A DNA stretch of 64,000 nucleotides from VFZP01 sp043755595 (GTDB lineage Bacteria; Acidobacteriota; Terriglobia; Bryobacterales; Bryobacteraceae), in NCBI GenBank assembly GCA_043755595.1, contig JAYUSQ010000264.1, positions 13,693 to 77,692 on the forward strand, given 5' to 3'. The number at the start of each line of letters is the position of its first letter. Position 1 is the first letter of the stretch. The notes under the pieces were generated by a model. It worked only from the letters and a program-made list of their open reading frames with translations, was not told the origin of the DNA and did no database searches. The translations under genes were made by a program, and so were the position numbers. This document shows, one piece after another, positions 35,295 through 44,400 of this stretch.

Positions 35295-36818
35295 CTATTT
35301 GGCCTTGCGGCTGAAGCTCAAGGAAGTGCCCAGCAGATGGGCGAAATTGCGATACTCGCCGTTCGTGCCTTGAATATTATTGGCCGGCACATTCACCGTG
35401 CGGTTCACAAACTGCATGGCTTCATAGAAGAAGGTGAACGGAATGCCGAACATGCTCTTCGTCGCCCCAAGCGTAAAACTGTGGCGATTAGAATCGGGGA
35501 ACAACGGTCCGACGCTTTTGTCCACCACCGGCGAACGGTCGTAAATGTAGCCGAGCCGCATCGACATGTCGCTCCCCAGTTTCTTCTCCACACCCACATT
35601 TGCGATCCATGAATTGCGGAAGTCGAAAATCAGACGGCGCTCGGCCGGCGTTCGGACGTCCTTGTTCGTCTCCCGGGTCTTCGTGAAGTTAAGCGGAACG
35701 CTGGCGAAGCGTTTATAATCCTGCATCTTCATGTCGAAGGAAAGTAAGGTGTCCATCGGTCCTCGGCGTGAAACGCCCACTGCGTAAGTGGCCGGAGTCG
35801 TGAATGAACCGGTGATGTCCTGGTTTGGAAACGCTTTGAATAGTAGATCTTCGCCGACGAATTTTTCCAGCGCATAGCCCGTGCCAAATGCGAAGGACGC
35901 CTTTCCTTTGAGATGATTCGTGACCGCGCTCCGGAACATGAAGCCGAAATTCAACTTGCCATCCGGATGCTTGTACAGGTACCCGAGATTGAAGCCGGGG
36001 CTTTGGGCTGTCCCGGCGATTCGCGACCGTCCCTCCGGTAACAGTCGAGCGATCACGCGCGCGGCCTGCTCCTTGTCCACGCCTGGGAACACTGTCCCGG
36101 CAGCCTCGCGGCCGAACTCCAGGCCATCGTCCAGCGGGTTTAGGATGCTGGATTCGATTAGTAAGTGAGTATGAACCAAAGCTATGCCAACACCTATGCT
36201 TGAGTTCTTCGTCAACTTATACGAAACCGTCGGCTGAAACCAGAAGGATTCCAACTTGGCCCTGGTACCCGCGAAACGTCCGGGGTACTTGGTAAGTGCC
36301 GGATCGCTGTCGTTGAAATTGGTGAAGTTCGCCGCCAGTCCGAATGGAGCGAACAAACCGAAGCCGATCGCCAGCTTATCGGACATCCTCTTGGTTACGT
36401 AAAGACTGCCGACCGGGATGAACTTAGGCTTGATCGAGCCGGAGAATCCCTTCGTAGGCACCTGCTGCCCCGGCGGCGGATCCGACGGGACAAAGCGAAA
36501 CAGGCCCACCACCGCGAGAGTGTGCATCTCGAAGTTCATCCCCTCGGAAAAGGCGATTCCAGCAGGGTTATAGAAGATCGCCGAACCATCGTCGGCCACC
36601 GAAGTGAACGCATTGCCCATGCCGGCGGCGCGAGCTCCGTTCTCGGCAATGGAGAAGGCGGAGCCATCCACTCGGCCAGTGGAGATCACTAACCAGCCGA
36701 ACACAGCCAGCGCGTACGCGCGCGATTTCCAACTTGATTGCAGTAGACCGTACTGAACCGCTTCTCCCCCAAAGGGGCGCAGCTCAGCCTGTCTGCCTCC
36801 GAACCGAGCCAATCTCAT
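35295..36818 (-). CDS. OmpP1/FadL-type outer-membrane transport protein
   Basis: This 507-residue outer-membrane beta-barrel has the FadL/TodX signature: NGARAAGMGNAFTSVADDGS and AIFYNPAGIAFSEGMNFEMH near the N-terminus, then PFGLAANFTNFNDSDPALTK in the middle. FadL proteins pass hydrophobic compounds such as long-chain fatty acids across the outer membrane by a lateral opening. I choose ATG 36818; a TTG 30 nt further up is also possible. It is divergent from an SGNH-fold gene, a pairing that suggests lipid or ester substrates. Confidence 0.9.
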   Translation of the reverse strand: MRLARFGGRQAELRPFGGEAVQYGLLQSSWKSRAYALAVFGWLVISTGRVDGSAFSIAENGARAAGMGNAFTSVADDGSAIFYNPAGIAFSEGMNFEMHTLAVVGLFRFVPSDPPPGQQVPTKGFSGSIKPKFIPVGSLYVTKRMSDKLAIGFGLFAPFGLAANFTNFNDSDPALTKYPGRFAGTRAKLESFWFQPTVSYKLTKNSSIGVGIALVHTHLLIESSILNPLDDGLEFGREAAGTVFPGVDKEQAARVIARLLPEGRSRIAGTAQSPGFNLGYLYKHPDGKLNFGFMFRSAVTNHLKGKASFAFGTGYALEKFVGEDLLFKAFPNQDITGSFTTPATYAVGVSRRGPMDTLLSFDMKMQDYKRFASVPLNFTKTRETNKDVRTPAERRLIFDFRNSWIANVGVEKKLGSDMSMRLGYIYDRSPVVDKSVGPLFPDSNRHSFTLGATKSMFGIPFTFFYEAMQFVNRTVNVPANNIQGTNGEYRNFAHLLGTSLSFSRKAK

Positions 36819-36957
36819 ACTTATGCCATTATCGTTCCCGCTCGCCAAATGTCAACCAACTTAAAAAACTTCTTTCGACGAACGCAATGGAAAAAAGGTT
36901 CCAGAACTTGAAAAAAAGTCCTTGTACCTGGACACTGACACCTGTTACTTTGGATTC

Positions 36958-38277
36958 ATGTGTTTTGTAGACCGTAGGCTGACGGTCGGAGGATCGCTGC
37001 GGCTTTGGGGCTCTTGCCTGCGCCTGGTCTCTCTGACAGCGAGCGTGGCCATCTCCGGCTTTGGCCAGTCCACACCCCGCCTCGACACGACGACGTTCGT
37101 CGTCGTCGGTGAAGGCTTGGCCGCCGGGCAAGCCGGCCCTGGACTGAACGAGACTGTCCAGAAGTCAAGCTTTCCGGCTCTGATCGCCAAGCAAATGGGC
37201 ACTGCCTTTGCTCAACCGCTCTTGCAGGGCCCAGGTATGCATGAAGTGTTGGGATTCCCTTCTTCTGCCATCAACGCTCCAGGTCTATCGCAGGGAGCCA
37301 CGCGAGTCCAGATCAAGGCTACGCCCACTTCAGACGCGTCCCCCCCGCTCTTCATCCTGAATGTTTCCGTTCCCAACGCCAGACTCTCCGACGCCTTGTT
37401 GCGCCGCCCGGCCCTGCCGCTCCTCCAGGAAAACGACCGCCAGCAATCGATCGTGAACCTGATCCTCGGCTTCCCGCAGCTGATCGTTAACAATGATGTG
37501 CCGCTGTGGTCGCAGGCCGAATATGCCGAAGCGATGTTTCCCACTTTGGCGCTGGTCGAGCTAGGCTACTACGAAGCGCTTGAGGCCGCCGTTAAGCAGC
37601 AACCCGATCTGATTCCTTCCGCCGCCACCTTCCGGGAAGGCTACTCGAACATCGTGAAACGCCTACGCTCCTTGCAATCACAAGTGATCGTGACGACGAT
37701 TCCGGACCCGACTGAAACCGGTTTCTTCATCCGCCCTCAGGTCGCGGCCCAATTGACCAGCGCCTCGCAGTTCGTGATCCAGAGCGGATATGGTGTCGGC
37801 AACAACGATCTGCTTACCATCACGGCGCTCAACGAAATCGGTAACCACTTCGTCCGCCGAAAGATCGAACCGCTCGGCCCTACCCGCATTCTCCGCGCGG
37901 CGATGGCCGACCAAATCCGTACGCGGGTTCGCGCGCTCAACACCGAAATCCAGACCGTTGCTCGCGAGAATGGAGCGATCGTGTACGACTTGGCCGCTTT
38001 GTTCACACGCATTCGCGCGACCGGCGCGGTAGTAGATGGGCGGCGGATAACCGGTGAATACTTTGGCGGCTTCTATTCCCTCGATGGCTACTATCCCGGC
38101 ACGGCCGGCCACGCCTTGATCGCCAATGAACTCCTTGGGTTGATTAACCGGACCTACGGCCGAAGTTTCCCGCTGGTGGACGCGAACGCGATCGCTCGCC
38201 TGGACCCCGTCACCCGCATGGCTCCTCCGCCAGTGGGCCGCCCGTTTACGGCCGCCGAACTGAAGGTGACTGAGTAA
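36958..38277 (+). CDS. SGNH/GDSL-fold protein lacking catalytic Ser and His
   Basis: This exported protein of about 439 residues is built like the SGNH hydrolases found beside FadL-type porins. Block I reads VVVGEGLAAG where GDSL is expected, so the nucleophile Ser is Gly53. Block II (LNVSVPNARLSD) and block III (GVGNNDLL, with GNND) are kept. Block V reads LDGYYPGTAGHALIANEL, so the D-x-x-H His is Tyr379. Both catalytic residues are thus replaced while the fold and oxyanion blocks remain. The start may be ATG 36958 or a TTG at 36922. Its stop and the next gene's ATG share one base. Confidence 0.78.
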   Translation: MCFVDRRLTVGGSLRLWGSCLRLVSLTASVAISGFGQSTPRLDTTTFVVVGEGLAAGQAGPGLNETVQKSSFPALIAKQMGTAFAQPLLQGPGMHEVLGFPSSAINAPGLSQGATRVQIKATPTSDASPPLFILNVSVPNARLSDALLRRPALPLLQENDRQQSIVNLILGFPQLIVNNDVPLWSQAEYAEAMFPTLALVELGYYEALEAAVKQQPDLIPSAATFREGYSNIVKRLRSLQSQVIVTTIPDPTETGFFIRPQVAAQLTSASQFVIQSGYGVGNNDLLTITALNEIGNHFVRRKIEPLGPTRILRAAMADQIRTRVRALNTEIQTVARENGAIVYDLAALFTRIRATGAVVDGRRITGEYFGGFYSLDGYYPGTAGHALIANELLGLINRTYGRSFPLVDANAIARLDPVTRMAPPPVGRPFTAAELKVTE

Positions 38278-40190
38278 TGAAGACGAGAAAAATCGCCTGG
38301 CCGGCCGCTGCCCTCGCAATCTTGACCGCGACTGCGGCCTTCGCCGAAGATCCGCTCGTGATCTTTGAACCATTGCCCACGCCCCTGCGCCTGCCCCCCG
38401 GTCTGGTCCAGACTCTGCCGATCGACAAGACCGCCAGTTTCTTCGGCGATACCTTGCGAGCGGTCGATTGTGAAGACGACAAGGATCTGCCTTTTGGCAT
38501 TTGTTCTAACTTCCTGTTCGGTGGACACGCCCTGACCAGTTCGCACCTGACCGGCAACATTGAAATCAAGTTCTATCCGCCGGTCCGCAATATCTCGCAC
38601 TTTGAGGTTCGTCACGTCGTGCTCGAAGGTGACGATAGCGTGCTGTCGACGGCCGGCGGCTACAGTTTTCCGGTCCTCGCCAATTCGGTTACCGATGGGC
38701 CGGATTTGCTGTCCGAAGGTGATGTGGATCTCACCACGGGCGGCGTCGCCAACATTAAATACCGCGTCCTCTATAGCAATACCGCGCTGCTCGCCCTGGC
38801 CGGCGTCAATCCAAAACTGAAGCGTCCTACGATTGAGTTCCCCGGCGTCCGAGGTCGCGCTTGGATCCGCTTCGAACAACGCCCCGATGGCAAGCTCGAT
38901 TACTCATTTCAAGGTTCTACGTTTTTGCCGCTTGGCAAAGACATCCTCGGTGACCCGGTTCGCTGGCCAATGCCATTCTGCAATCCTCAACTGCAGTGCG
39001 GCAGCGTTTTGGCTCGCGGAACCAGCCTACACCCGCATCTGACCATTAGCACCAAGGCCCCCGGCGGCCCATCCTGCGCACCAAACTGCCCGGATATTCC
39101 CACCAACACGATCCGCGAATACGTGGTCAATGGTCAAGCCTCGTCGTTCGGGGACGACTTCCAACTCGACATCCCGCAGTTGGGCGGTCTCGGACCGGGC
39201 CGTTCCCACATGCAGGGACGCCTGCAGTTCCAGTTTGGACCGCGAACCGGCGACACGGTGCCGTTCATCGTAAGAAGCCTGGCGACAGCCGGGTTGCTCG
39301 CCGATCCGCCGATCAACCCGTTGCTCGGCCCGGGCTTCGGCCCAGGCTTGATTGGCAACAACGAATTTCTTCGCTTCCCATTGCAGACCTACAAGCTGGA
39401 ACGAGTCCTATTCGCCGACGAGGCTTTCAATATTCCCCACGGCCAGATAGATCTGCGCACAGGACGAGTGCTCGGCGAATTTGCTTGGCCGTCTTTCTAT
39501 GGACAGGCCGTGGCCGAAGTGCTCTTCGTTCAAAACGATGGACGCATTTCCACTCAACCCTTCGACGTGCTCGCCCGCCAGGGTGGGAATCGAAATCCGG
39601 GCTATGCGTTTTTCGAGCGCGGAGCCAACGGCCAGACCACTTTTCGTATGAGTGCCGAGCACGTGCGCTCCTTTGCCGACTTCCGGTTTCCTTCACCTGA
39701 TTTTCTCAAGGCCAACAGCTATATCGCGGGCCCCAAGGGCGAACTCAATCTCTTCCTGCGCTTGCAGGCGGGACGAGTCGCCGAAACACCGCGACTGGTG
39801 AAAGCGGGCGGCGGCACAAGCGTTCTTTCGTCGGTCGGCGATCGCTTCACGTACAACTACACTATTCCCTGTGATGGCAAAGCGACCCGCGCCATTTTCG
39901 AATACACCAACACCAATTCGGGAGCCTCCGGTGGAACTTTCCGCCTGAACCGCATCGCATCGGCCAATTGCACCAATTCAGCGGGAGCCCGGGATAACGA
40001 CTACGACGTGGTCACCGTCTCCGGCTTCGGACGATGGAGCAAAGATGCCGAAGACGCCGCACCGCGCTTCATGACGGCGCAGTTCACGCCGTCCTACGTC
40101 AGCATTTTCGTATTTCAGAATCCGGACGACAAAGGCGGGGTCGTCCTCTCCAACGCCAACACCAAACCGGCGGAGAAGCCGCTGCCCTGA
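38277..40190 (+). CDS. Large exported protein of unknown function
   Basis: This 637-residue protein has a signal peptide (WPAAALAILTATAAFA). The mature part looks mostly beta, with several cysteines (AVDCEDDKDLPFGICS; CNPQLQCGS; CAPNCP), and no transmembrane segments. I recognise no family. Its ATG uses the last base of the preceding TAA stop, so it is tightly coupled to the SGNH-like gene and probably acts with it and the FadL-like porin in the envelope. Confidence 0.75.
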   Translation: MKTRKIAWPAAALAILTATAAFAEDPLVIFEPLPTPLRLPPGLVQTLPIDKTASFFGDTLRAVDCEDDKDLPFGICSNFLFGGHALTSSHLTGNIEIKFYPPVRNISHFEVRHVVLEGDDSVLSTAGGYSFPVLANSVTDGPDLLSEGDVDLTTGGVANIKYRVLYSNTALLALAGVNPKLKRPTIEFPGVRGRAWIRFEQRPDGKLDYSFQGSTFLPLGKDILGDPVRWPMPFCNPQLQCGSVLARGTSLHPHLTISTKAPGGPSCAPNCPDIPTNTIREYVVNGQASSFGDDFQLDIPQLGGLGPGRSHMQGRLQFQFGPRTGDTVPFIVRSLATAGLLADPPINPLLGPGFGPGLIGNNEFLRFPLQTYKLERVLFADEAFNIPHGQIDLRTGRVLGEFAWPSFYGQAVAEVLFVQNDGRISTQPFDVLARQGGNRNPGYAFFERGANGQTTFRMSAEHVRSFADFRFPSPDFLKANSYIAGPKGELNLFLRLQAGRVAETPRLVKAGGGTSVLSSVGDRFTYNYTIPCDGKATRAIFEYTNTNSGASGGTFRLNRIASANCTNSAGARDNDYDVVTVSGFGRWSKDAEDAAPRFMTAQFTPSYVSIFVFQNPDDKGGVVLSNANTKPAEKPLP

Positions 40191-40243
40191 CCTCGACCGC
40201 CCCATTTTGAATTGAGACATCCAATCCAGGAGGATTAGAACCT

Positions 40244-40804
40244 ATGCAGAAAAGACGCAACATTCTCGCCGGGTTGTTCGGCGTGCTCGGCGCCAGCAAG
40301 GCCGTGAATGCCGCTGCCGCAGAATCAAGCCTTGAGCGCCAGATCTTTGAGATCCCGCTCATCTTTACACAACGTGACACCGTTGTCGATTTTTCTCCCA
40401 GCACCGGCCTCGGTTTGCAGGTTGGCACGGTACAAGGATTGATCGCCGGCACGTCAATCGTGAACTTCCAGTTCACCCCGGTTTCACAGACTGAGATCAA
40501 CTTCGACAACCGCGCCCTGATCACCGATCTCGACGGCGATCAGATCATCTTCAAGAATGTCGGCAACGGCCGCTTCCTCGTTCCGCCCTTGTCCGATCCT
40601 GGGTCGCCGCTTGGCAACCTGATGGGCATCGGTGGTCCGCTCGTTGGGACCTATGATTGCGTGCAGGCCTCGGGCAAGTTCCGCTTCCTGCTCGGCCGCA
40701 AGTTCCCGTACCGTTCGGTAGCCTCCAACCCCGCTCGCAACGGTTTCCCCGGCCAGGTTTACGTCGAAGTTTACTCCGACGTCCTCGGCGGCCGTCAACA
40801 GTAA
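40244..40804 (+). CDS. Exported protein with possible Tat signal
   Basis: This 186-residue protein begins MQKRRNILAGLFGVLGASKA: twin arginines followed by a hydrophobic stretch, compatible with a Tat leader though not a perfect consensus. The mature part is acidic and has one Cys. It is preceded by a good Shine-Dalgarno (AGGAGG, 40228-40233) and lies 53 nt after the large exported protein, so it may be the last gene of that envelope operon. Family unknown. Confidence 0.75.
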   Translation: MQKRRNILAGLFGVLGASKAVNAAAAESSLERQIFEIPLIFTQRDTVVDFSPSTGLGLQVGTVQGLIAGTSIVNFQFTPVSQTEINFDNRALITDLDGDQIIFKNVGNGRFLVPPLSDPGSPLGNLMGIGGPLVGTYDCVQASGKFRFLLGRKFPYRSVASNPARNGFPGQVYVEVYSDVLGGRQQ

Positions 40805-40825
40805 GCGGACCATCGGCCAAGGGCA

Positions 40826-41224
40826 ATGAAAACCAGCGTCATTCGCCAGTCCCGGTTCATTCCGGCTCCTCCGGAAAAAGTCTACCAGGCATTCGTGAAC
40901 GCCAGGCAACACGCGGCGTTCACGGGCGCCGGTGCAACTGGGACGGCGAAAGTTGGGGCGGCCTTTACCGCTTGGGATGGCTACATTTCCGGCAAACATC
41001 TTGAACTGGAGAAAGGCAAACGGATTGTTCAGGAATGGTCTACTTCTGAATGGCCCGAAGGCGCTCCACCGTCACGGCTGGAGTTCACGTTTGAAGCCAA
41101 AGCGGGCGGCTGCCAGGTAAAGATGGTCCAATCGGCGGTCCCTGCCGACCAGGCTGATCGTTATAAACAGGGCTGGATGGACTTCTACTGGACGCCCCTG
41201 ACCAACCACTTCCAGACCGGCTAA
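40826..41224 (+). CDS. SRPBCC / AHA1-like domain protein
   Basis: This 132-residue protein has the START/SRPBCC pattern of AHA1-like proteins: RQSRFIPAPPEKVYQAFVNA at the start, the central GKRIVQEWSTSEWPEGAPPS, and a C-terminal helix ending in YWTPLTNHFQT. Such proteins bind hydrophobic ligands or assist protein folding. It is a typical single-domain member. It follows the Tat-type exported gene by 21 nt. Confidence 0.85.
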   Translation: MKTSVIRQSRFIPAPPEKVYQAFVNARQHAAFTGAGATGTAKVGAAFTAWDGYISGKHLELEKGKRIVQEWSTSEWPEGAPPSRLEFTFEAKAGGCQVKMVQSAVPADQADRYKQGWMDFYWTPLTNHFQTG

Positions 41225-41343
41225 TTTGCGCGTTGCGTGAAGCGCTTCAAAACATTGCTCCGAAGTTTTGTTTTCGATACACTGATCCCACCGGCCCGTA
41301 GTTAAGTAGGAGCCGTAGCGTTCTGGTCGACAGGAGGAGTCCA

Positions 41344-42760
41344 ATGTACCGCTATCCCATTTTTTTTTATTTAGCCGCTTTAACAAGTCCCCTGGCGGCT
41401 TCGCCAGTCCTAAACGCCGCGAACCCGTTGGTTGACCTGTCTCAATTCAGAGTCACAACTTTCGCAACCGGCATCGATTTTCCAACTTCTATGGCTCGAC
41501 TCGGCGATGGCTCGCTTCTAGTCGGATCCACGCTTCCAACGCAATCGTTCTCGGGAGACAGCGGCTACCTGAATTTCTATACAGGCTCGGGCCGGTTGCT
41601 CCGCTTCACCGATACGGACGCCAACGGTGTGGCCGACGGCCCGGCGGTCGTAGTCGCCAGTGGACTCGCTGGGGCGATCACCTCGGTCCAGACATTCGGG
41701 GGCATCGTCGCTGTTGCAACCGTCGGCAATGCCAGTAATCCGAACTCGCCCGAAGGCGCAATCATGTTTTTTCGCCAGGGCGCCTCACCCAACGACAGTT
41801 ATGTCAGTCTCGGTGAAGTGCGCTTCACTTACAGTACGGGGGCGCTACCCACTTTTGCCCTGGCAGTTCGCGAAACTCCTGGCCAGCCGGGAAAATTCGA
41901 TCTGGCCTTTGCCTTGCCAGGGTCCGATCACTTTGGTAGCGACGCCGGTACAGTCACCGCGACCGGGCTTTTGAGCGCCTCACTCACTCCGGGCTCGGCT
42001 TGGCGCACGACTGTCGATCCAGCATCCGGTTCATTTGGACTCTCTTCGTTGACTCAAGTGGCATCGGGGCGTTCGCACCTCGGCCGGAATAATCTTTGAC
42101 AGTAATGGCGACCTGCTCATTACCGACAATGGCTTCCAATCGTTTTCCACTGGTGACCATGTGAGCGCCGACGAACTCAACCGGATAGCGGCGGCGTCTC
42201 TTAATTCTTCGACCTTTCTTGGATACCCAAACAACTATCCGGACTACACCACGGGCAGTTTGGTTGGCGGCGCCGGACAGCAGGCTCTTTCGGCCTTCAT
42301 TCCGCTGAGCGGTGGCGGTGAATCCAGAGGCGTTGCGGGGGTCGCACAATCGCCGTTCAATTTCCCACCCGCCCTGCAGGGAGGCTATTTTGTGGGGTTC
42401 CACGGGCTTTGGGACGAAGTCGGAACCGCCAACACCGTTAATCCGATCTACTTCGTGAACCCGGTCACCGGTGAGTATTCCGCCTTCGTCACCGCCGGTC
42501 AAAGCGGTTTCAGCAAGCCTGATGGGCTCTTGGCGTCCGCCGAAGGTCTCTACATCGCCGACATGTTCACTGTGCGCCAGTTTGGGGCCTCCAGTGGTGC
42601 GCTTTACTTGGTGGCGCGCGATACCAGTTCGGGATCTCCCGTACCGGAGCCGTCCTCCTTGGCGATGTTGGTCGCAGGTCTGACTTGTTTGCGTTTTTCT
42701 CGTCCGCGTTCGTGGTTGCCCGCCATGGACGGCTTGACCCAAGCAACGCCATTCCAGTAA
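41344..42760 (+). pseudogene. PEP-CTERM exported protein, frameshifted at a G run
   Basis: The first frame (41344-42099) has a signal peptide (IFFYLAALTSPLAASPVL) and a beta-propeller-like body (GIDFPTSMARLGDGSLLVGS). It leaves phase in a run of four G at about 42066-42069. Removing one G joins it to the second frame as QVASG-VRTSAGIIFDSNGDL, which runs to TAA 42758-42760 and ends in a PEP-CTERM tail: VPEPSSLAMLVAGLTCLRF then an Arg-rich end. The intact protein would have about 471 residues and be sorted by an exosortase, which is not in this window. The cause could be a genuine mutation, phase variation or a base-calling error. Confidence 0.75.
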
Positions 42761-42763
42761 TCT
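42734..42763 (+). promoter_or_regulatory. Possible promoter for the Rrf2-cysK unit
   Basis: TTGACC (42734-42739) and TAATCT (42758-42763) are separated by 18 nt, and AGGAG lies about 10 nt before the TTG start at 42789. The -10 box is imperfect, so this is tentative. Confidence 0.35.
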
Positions 42764-42788
42764 CTATAAGGTTCAGGAGATTGCCCGT

Positions 42789-43220
42789 TTGGGACCGTTC
42801 AACATTTCCGTCAAGGGCGAATACGCACTGCTGGCTATTCTCGACTTAGCCGCCCAACGCCCAGGCGCGCCCATAAAAATCGCAGCCATCGCCAAACGGC
42901 AGAAAATTCCTCAAAAATTTCTGGAGCTCATTTTATCGGGGTTGAAGCAGGGCGGGTTTGTCGAGTCCCGCCGCGGCGCCGAAGGTGGCTACCTGCTCGC
43001 CCGCCCTGCTGAGACCATCACTGTCGGAGAAGTGCTTCGGTACATGGAAATTGGACGGTCGCGCACCCCCACGCCGCCCAATGGGACGACCCCTTTCGGA
43101 GCCCTATGGTCCGAAGTCGAGCGCTCCGTCACCGGGATCCTCGACCGCAATAATTTCGCCGAGATCGCGCGATCCTGGAACGAACGCCAGGGCCGCTACA
43201 TCCCCAACTGGGACATCTAG
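42789..43220 (+). CDS. Rrf2-family transcriptional regulator (CymR-like)
   Basis: This 143-residue winged-helix protein starts at TTG 42789. The N-terminal domain matches Rrf2: ISVKGEYALLAILDLAAQRP, then IPQKFLELILSGLKQGGFVE and RGAEGGYLLARPAETITVGE. It has no cysteines, so it cannot bind the Fe-S cluster of IscR or NsrR. In that it resembles CymR, which controls cysteine metabolism together with cysteine synthase. The next gene, 21 nt later, is cysK, which supports a regulator of sulphur assimilation. It probably controls its own operon. Confidence 0.88.
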   Translation: MGPFNISVKGEYALLAILDLAAQRPGAPIKIAAIAKRQKIPQKFLELILSGLKQGGFVESRRGAEGGYLLARPAETITVGEVLRYMEIGRSRTPTPPNGTTPFGALWSEVERSVTGILDRNNFAEIARSWNERQGRYIPNWDI

Positions 43221-43241
43221 ATTCATTTCTTGGAGGCTTTG

Positions 43242-44198
43242 ATGATTTTTGACGACAATTCGATGAGCATTGGCCGGACACCGCTGGTTCGTCTCAACCG
43301 TGTGGTGAAAGGGGGCGGGGCCACGATCCTGGCAAAAATTGAGGGCCGCAACCCGGCGTACTCGGTGAAATGCCGCATCGGCGCATCCATGATCTGGGAC
43401 GCCGAAAAGCGCGGCGTCCTCAAGCCAGGCAAGGAGCTGATCGAACCAACCAGCGGTAATACCGGCATCGCCTTGGCTTTCGTGGCGGCCGCTCGCGGCT
43501 ATCCCATCACCCTGACCATGCCAGAGACGATGTCGCTCGAACGCCGCAAGGTGCTCAAGGCCTTCGGAGCCAAACTGATGTTGACCGAAGGCTCTCTCGG
43601 CATGAAGGGCGCAATCGCCGCCGCCGAACAGGCCGCCGCCACCGATGCTGACCGCTATGTCCTTCTCCAGCAGTTCAAAAACCCGGCCAATCCAAAGATT
43701 CACTTTGAAACCACCGGACCGGAAATCTGGGACGACACCGAAGGCAAGATCGACGTGCTGGTGTCGGGCATCGGCACCGGCGGAACGATCTCCGGGATCT
43801 CGAAGTACATCAAACAGGTCAAAGGCAGGAACATCATCTCCATCGGCGTCGAACCGGCTGCTTCACCTGTAATTTCTCAGACATTATCCAATCAAACGCT
43901 CAAACCTGGCCCACATAAAATCCAAGGCATCGGAGCCGGATTCATCCCCGATACGCTGGATCTCAAAATGGTGGACCGGATCGAGACCATCTCGAACGAA
44001 GAATCGATCGACATGGCTCGGCGCTTAGCCAGCCAGGAAGGCCTGCTCACGGGTATCTCCTGCGGAGCCGCCGCTGCAGTGGCGGTTCGAGTCGCGCAGG
44101 AACCCCAAATGAAGGGCAAGACCATCGTCGTTATTCTGCCCGACTCGGGTGAACGGTATCTGAGTTCGGTCTTGTTCGAGGGGATGTTTAACGACTGA
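43242..44198 (+). CDS. cysK: Cysteine synthase A
   Basis: This 318-residue PLP-dependent O-acetylserine sulphhydrylase makes cysteine from O-acetylserine and sulphide. The PLP lysine is K43 in NPAYSVKCRIGASM. The phosphate-binding and substrate loops are PTSGNTGIALAFVAAARGYP and VSGIGTGGTISGISKYIKQ. I start at ATG 43242 because GGAGG lies 5-6 nt upstream; a TTG at 43230 is in frame but sits on the ribosome-binding site. It follows the Rrf2 regulator, and CysK itself is known to bind CymR in Firmicutes. A stem-loop terminator candidate follows. Confidence 0.96.
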   Translation: MIFDDNSMSIGRTPLVRLNRVVKGGGATILAKIEGRNPAYSVKCRIGASMIWDAEKRGVLKPGKELIEPTSGNTGIALAFVAAARGYPITLTMPETMSLERRKVLKAFGAKLMLTEGSLGMKGAIAAAEQAAATDADRYVLLQQFKNPANPKIHFETTGPEIWDDTEGKIDVLVSGIGTGGTISGISKYIKQVKGRNIISIGVEPAASPVISQTLSNQTLKPGPHKIQGIGAGFIPDTLDLKMVDRIETISNEESIDMARRLASQEGLLTGISCGAAAAVAVRVAQEPQMKGKTIVVILPDSGERYLSSVLFEGMFND

Positions 44199-44209
44199 CA
44201 GGTGGGAAG

Positions 44210-44251
44210 AGCGGGCGCCTTTTTGGGTGATGAGGGGTGATGGCGCCCGCT
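44210..44251 (+). terminator. Hairpin after cysK
   Basis: AGCGGGCGCC (44210-44219) pairs perfectly with GGCGCCCGCT (44242-44251), a 10-bp stem with a 22-nt loop that begins TTTTT. It lies 12 nt past the cysK stop. The T-run is in the loop rather than after the stem, so termination efficiency is uncertain. The remaining 150 nt up to the DUF72 gene show no gene. Confidence 0.45.
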
Positions 44252-44400
44252 TACGTAACGGGGATAACGTATAGGTGTATTCCCCTTACTCCAGGTTACA
44301 TGCCGTGATTGAAAATTTCGATAGGGAAACAAAAGGCGAACAAAAGTATTGACGCCGCGCCGGATCCGCCGTACACTGAAGGCGAACAGAAGGCGAATCG

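Noticed and set aside
36887..36957. Upstream extension of the SGNH-like gene
   Set aside because: The added residues from TTG 36922 are not leader-like and the DNA has A-runs typical of an untranslated region.
42060..42075. Programmed ribosomal frameshift in the PEP-CTERM gene
   Set aside because: The run GGGG lacks a classical slippery heptamer and downstream stimulatory structure is not evident; a mutation or sequencing error is simpler.
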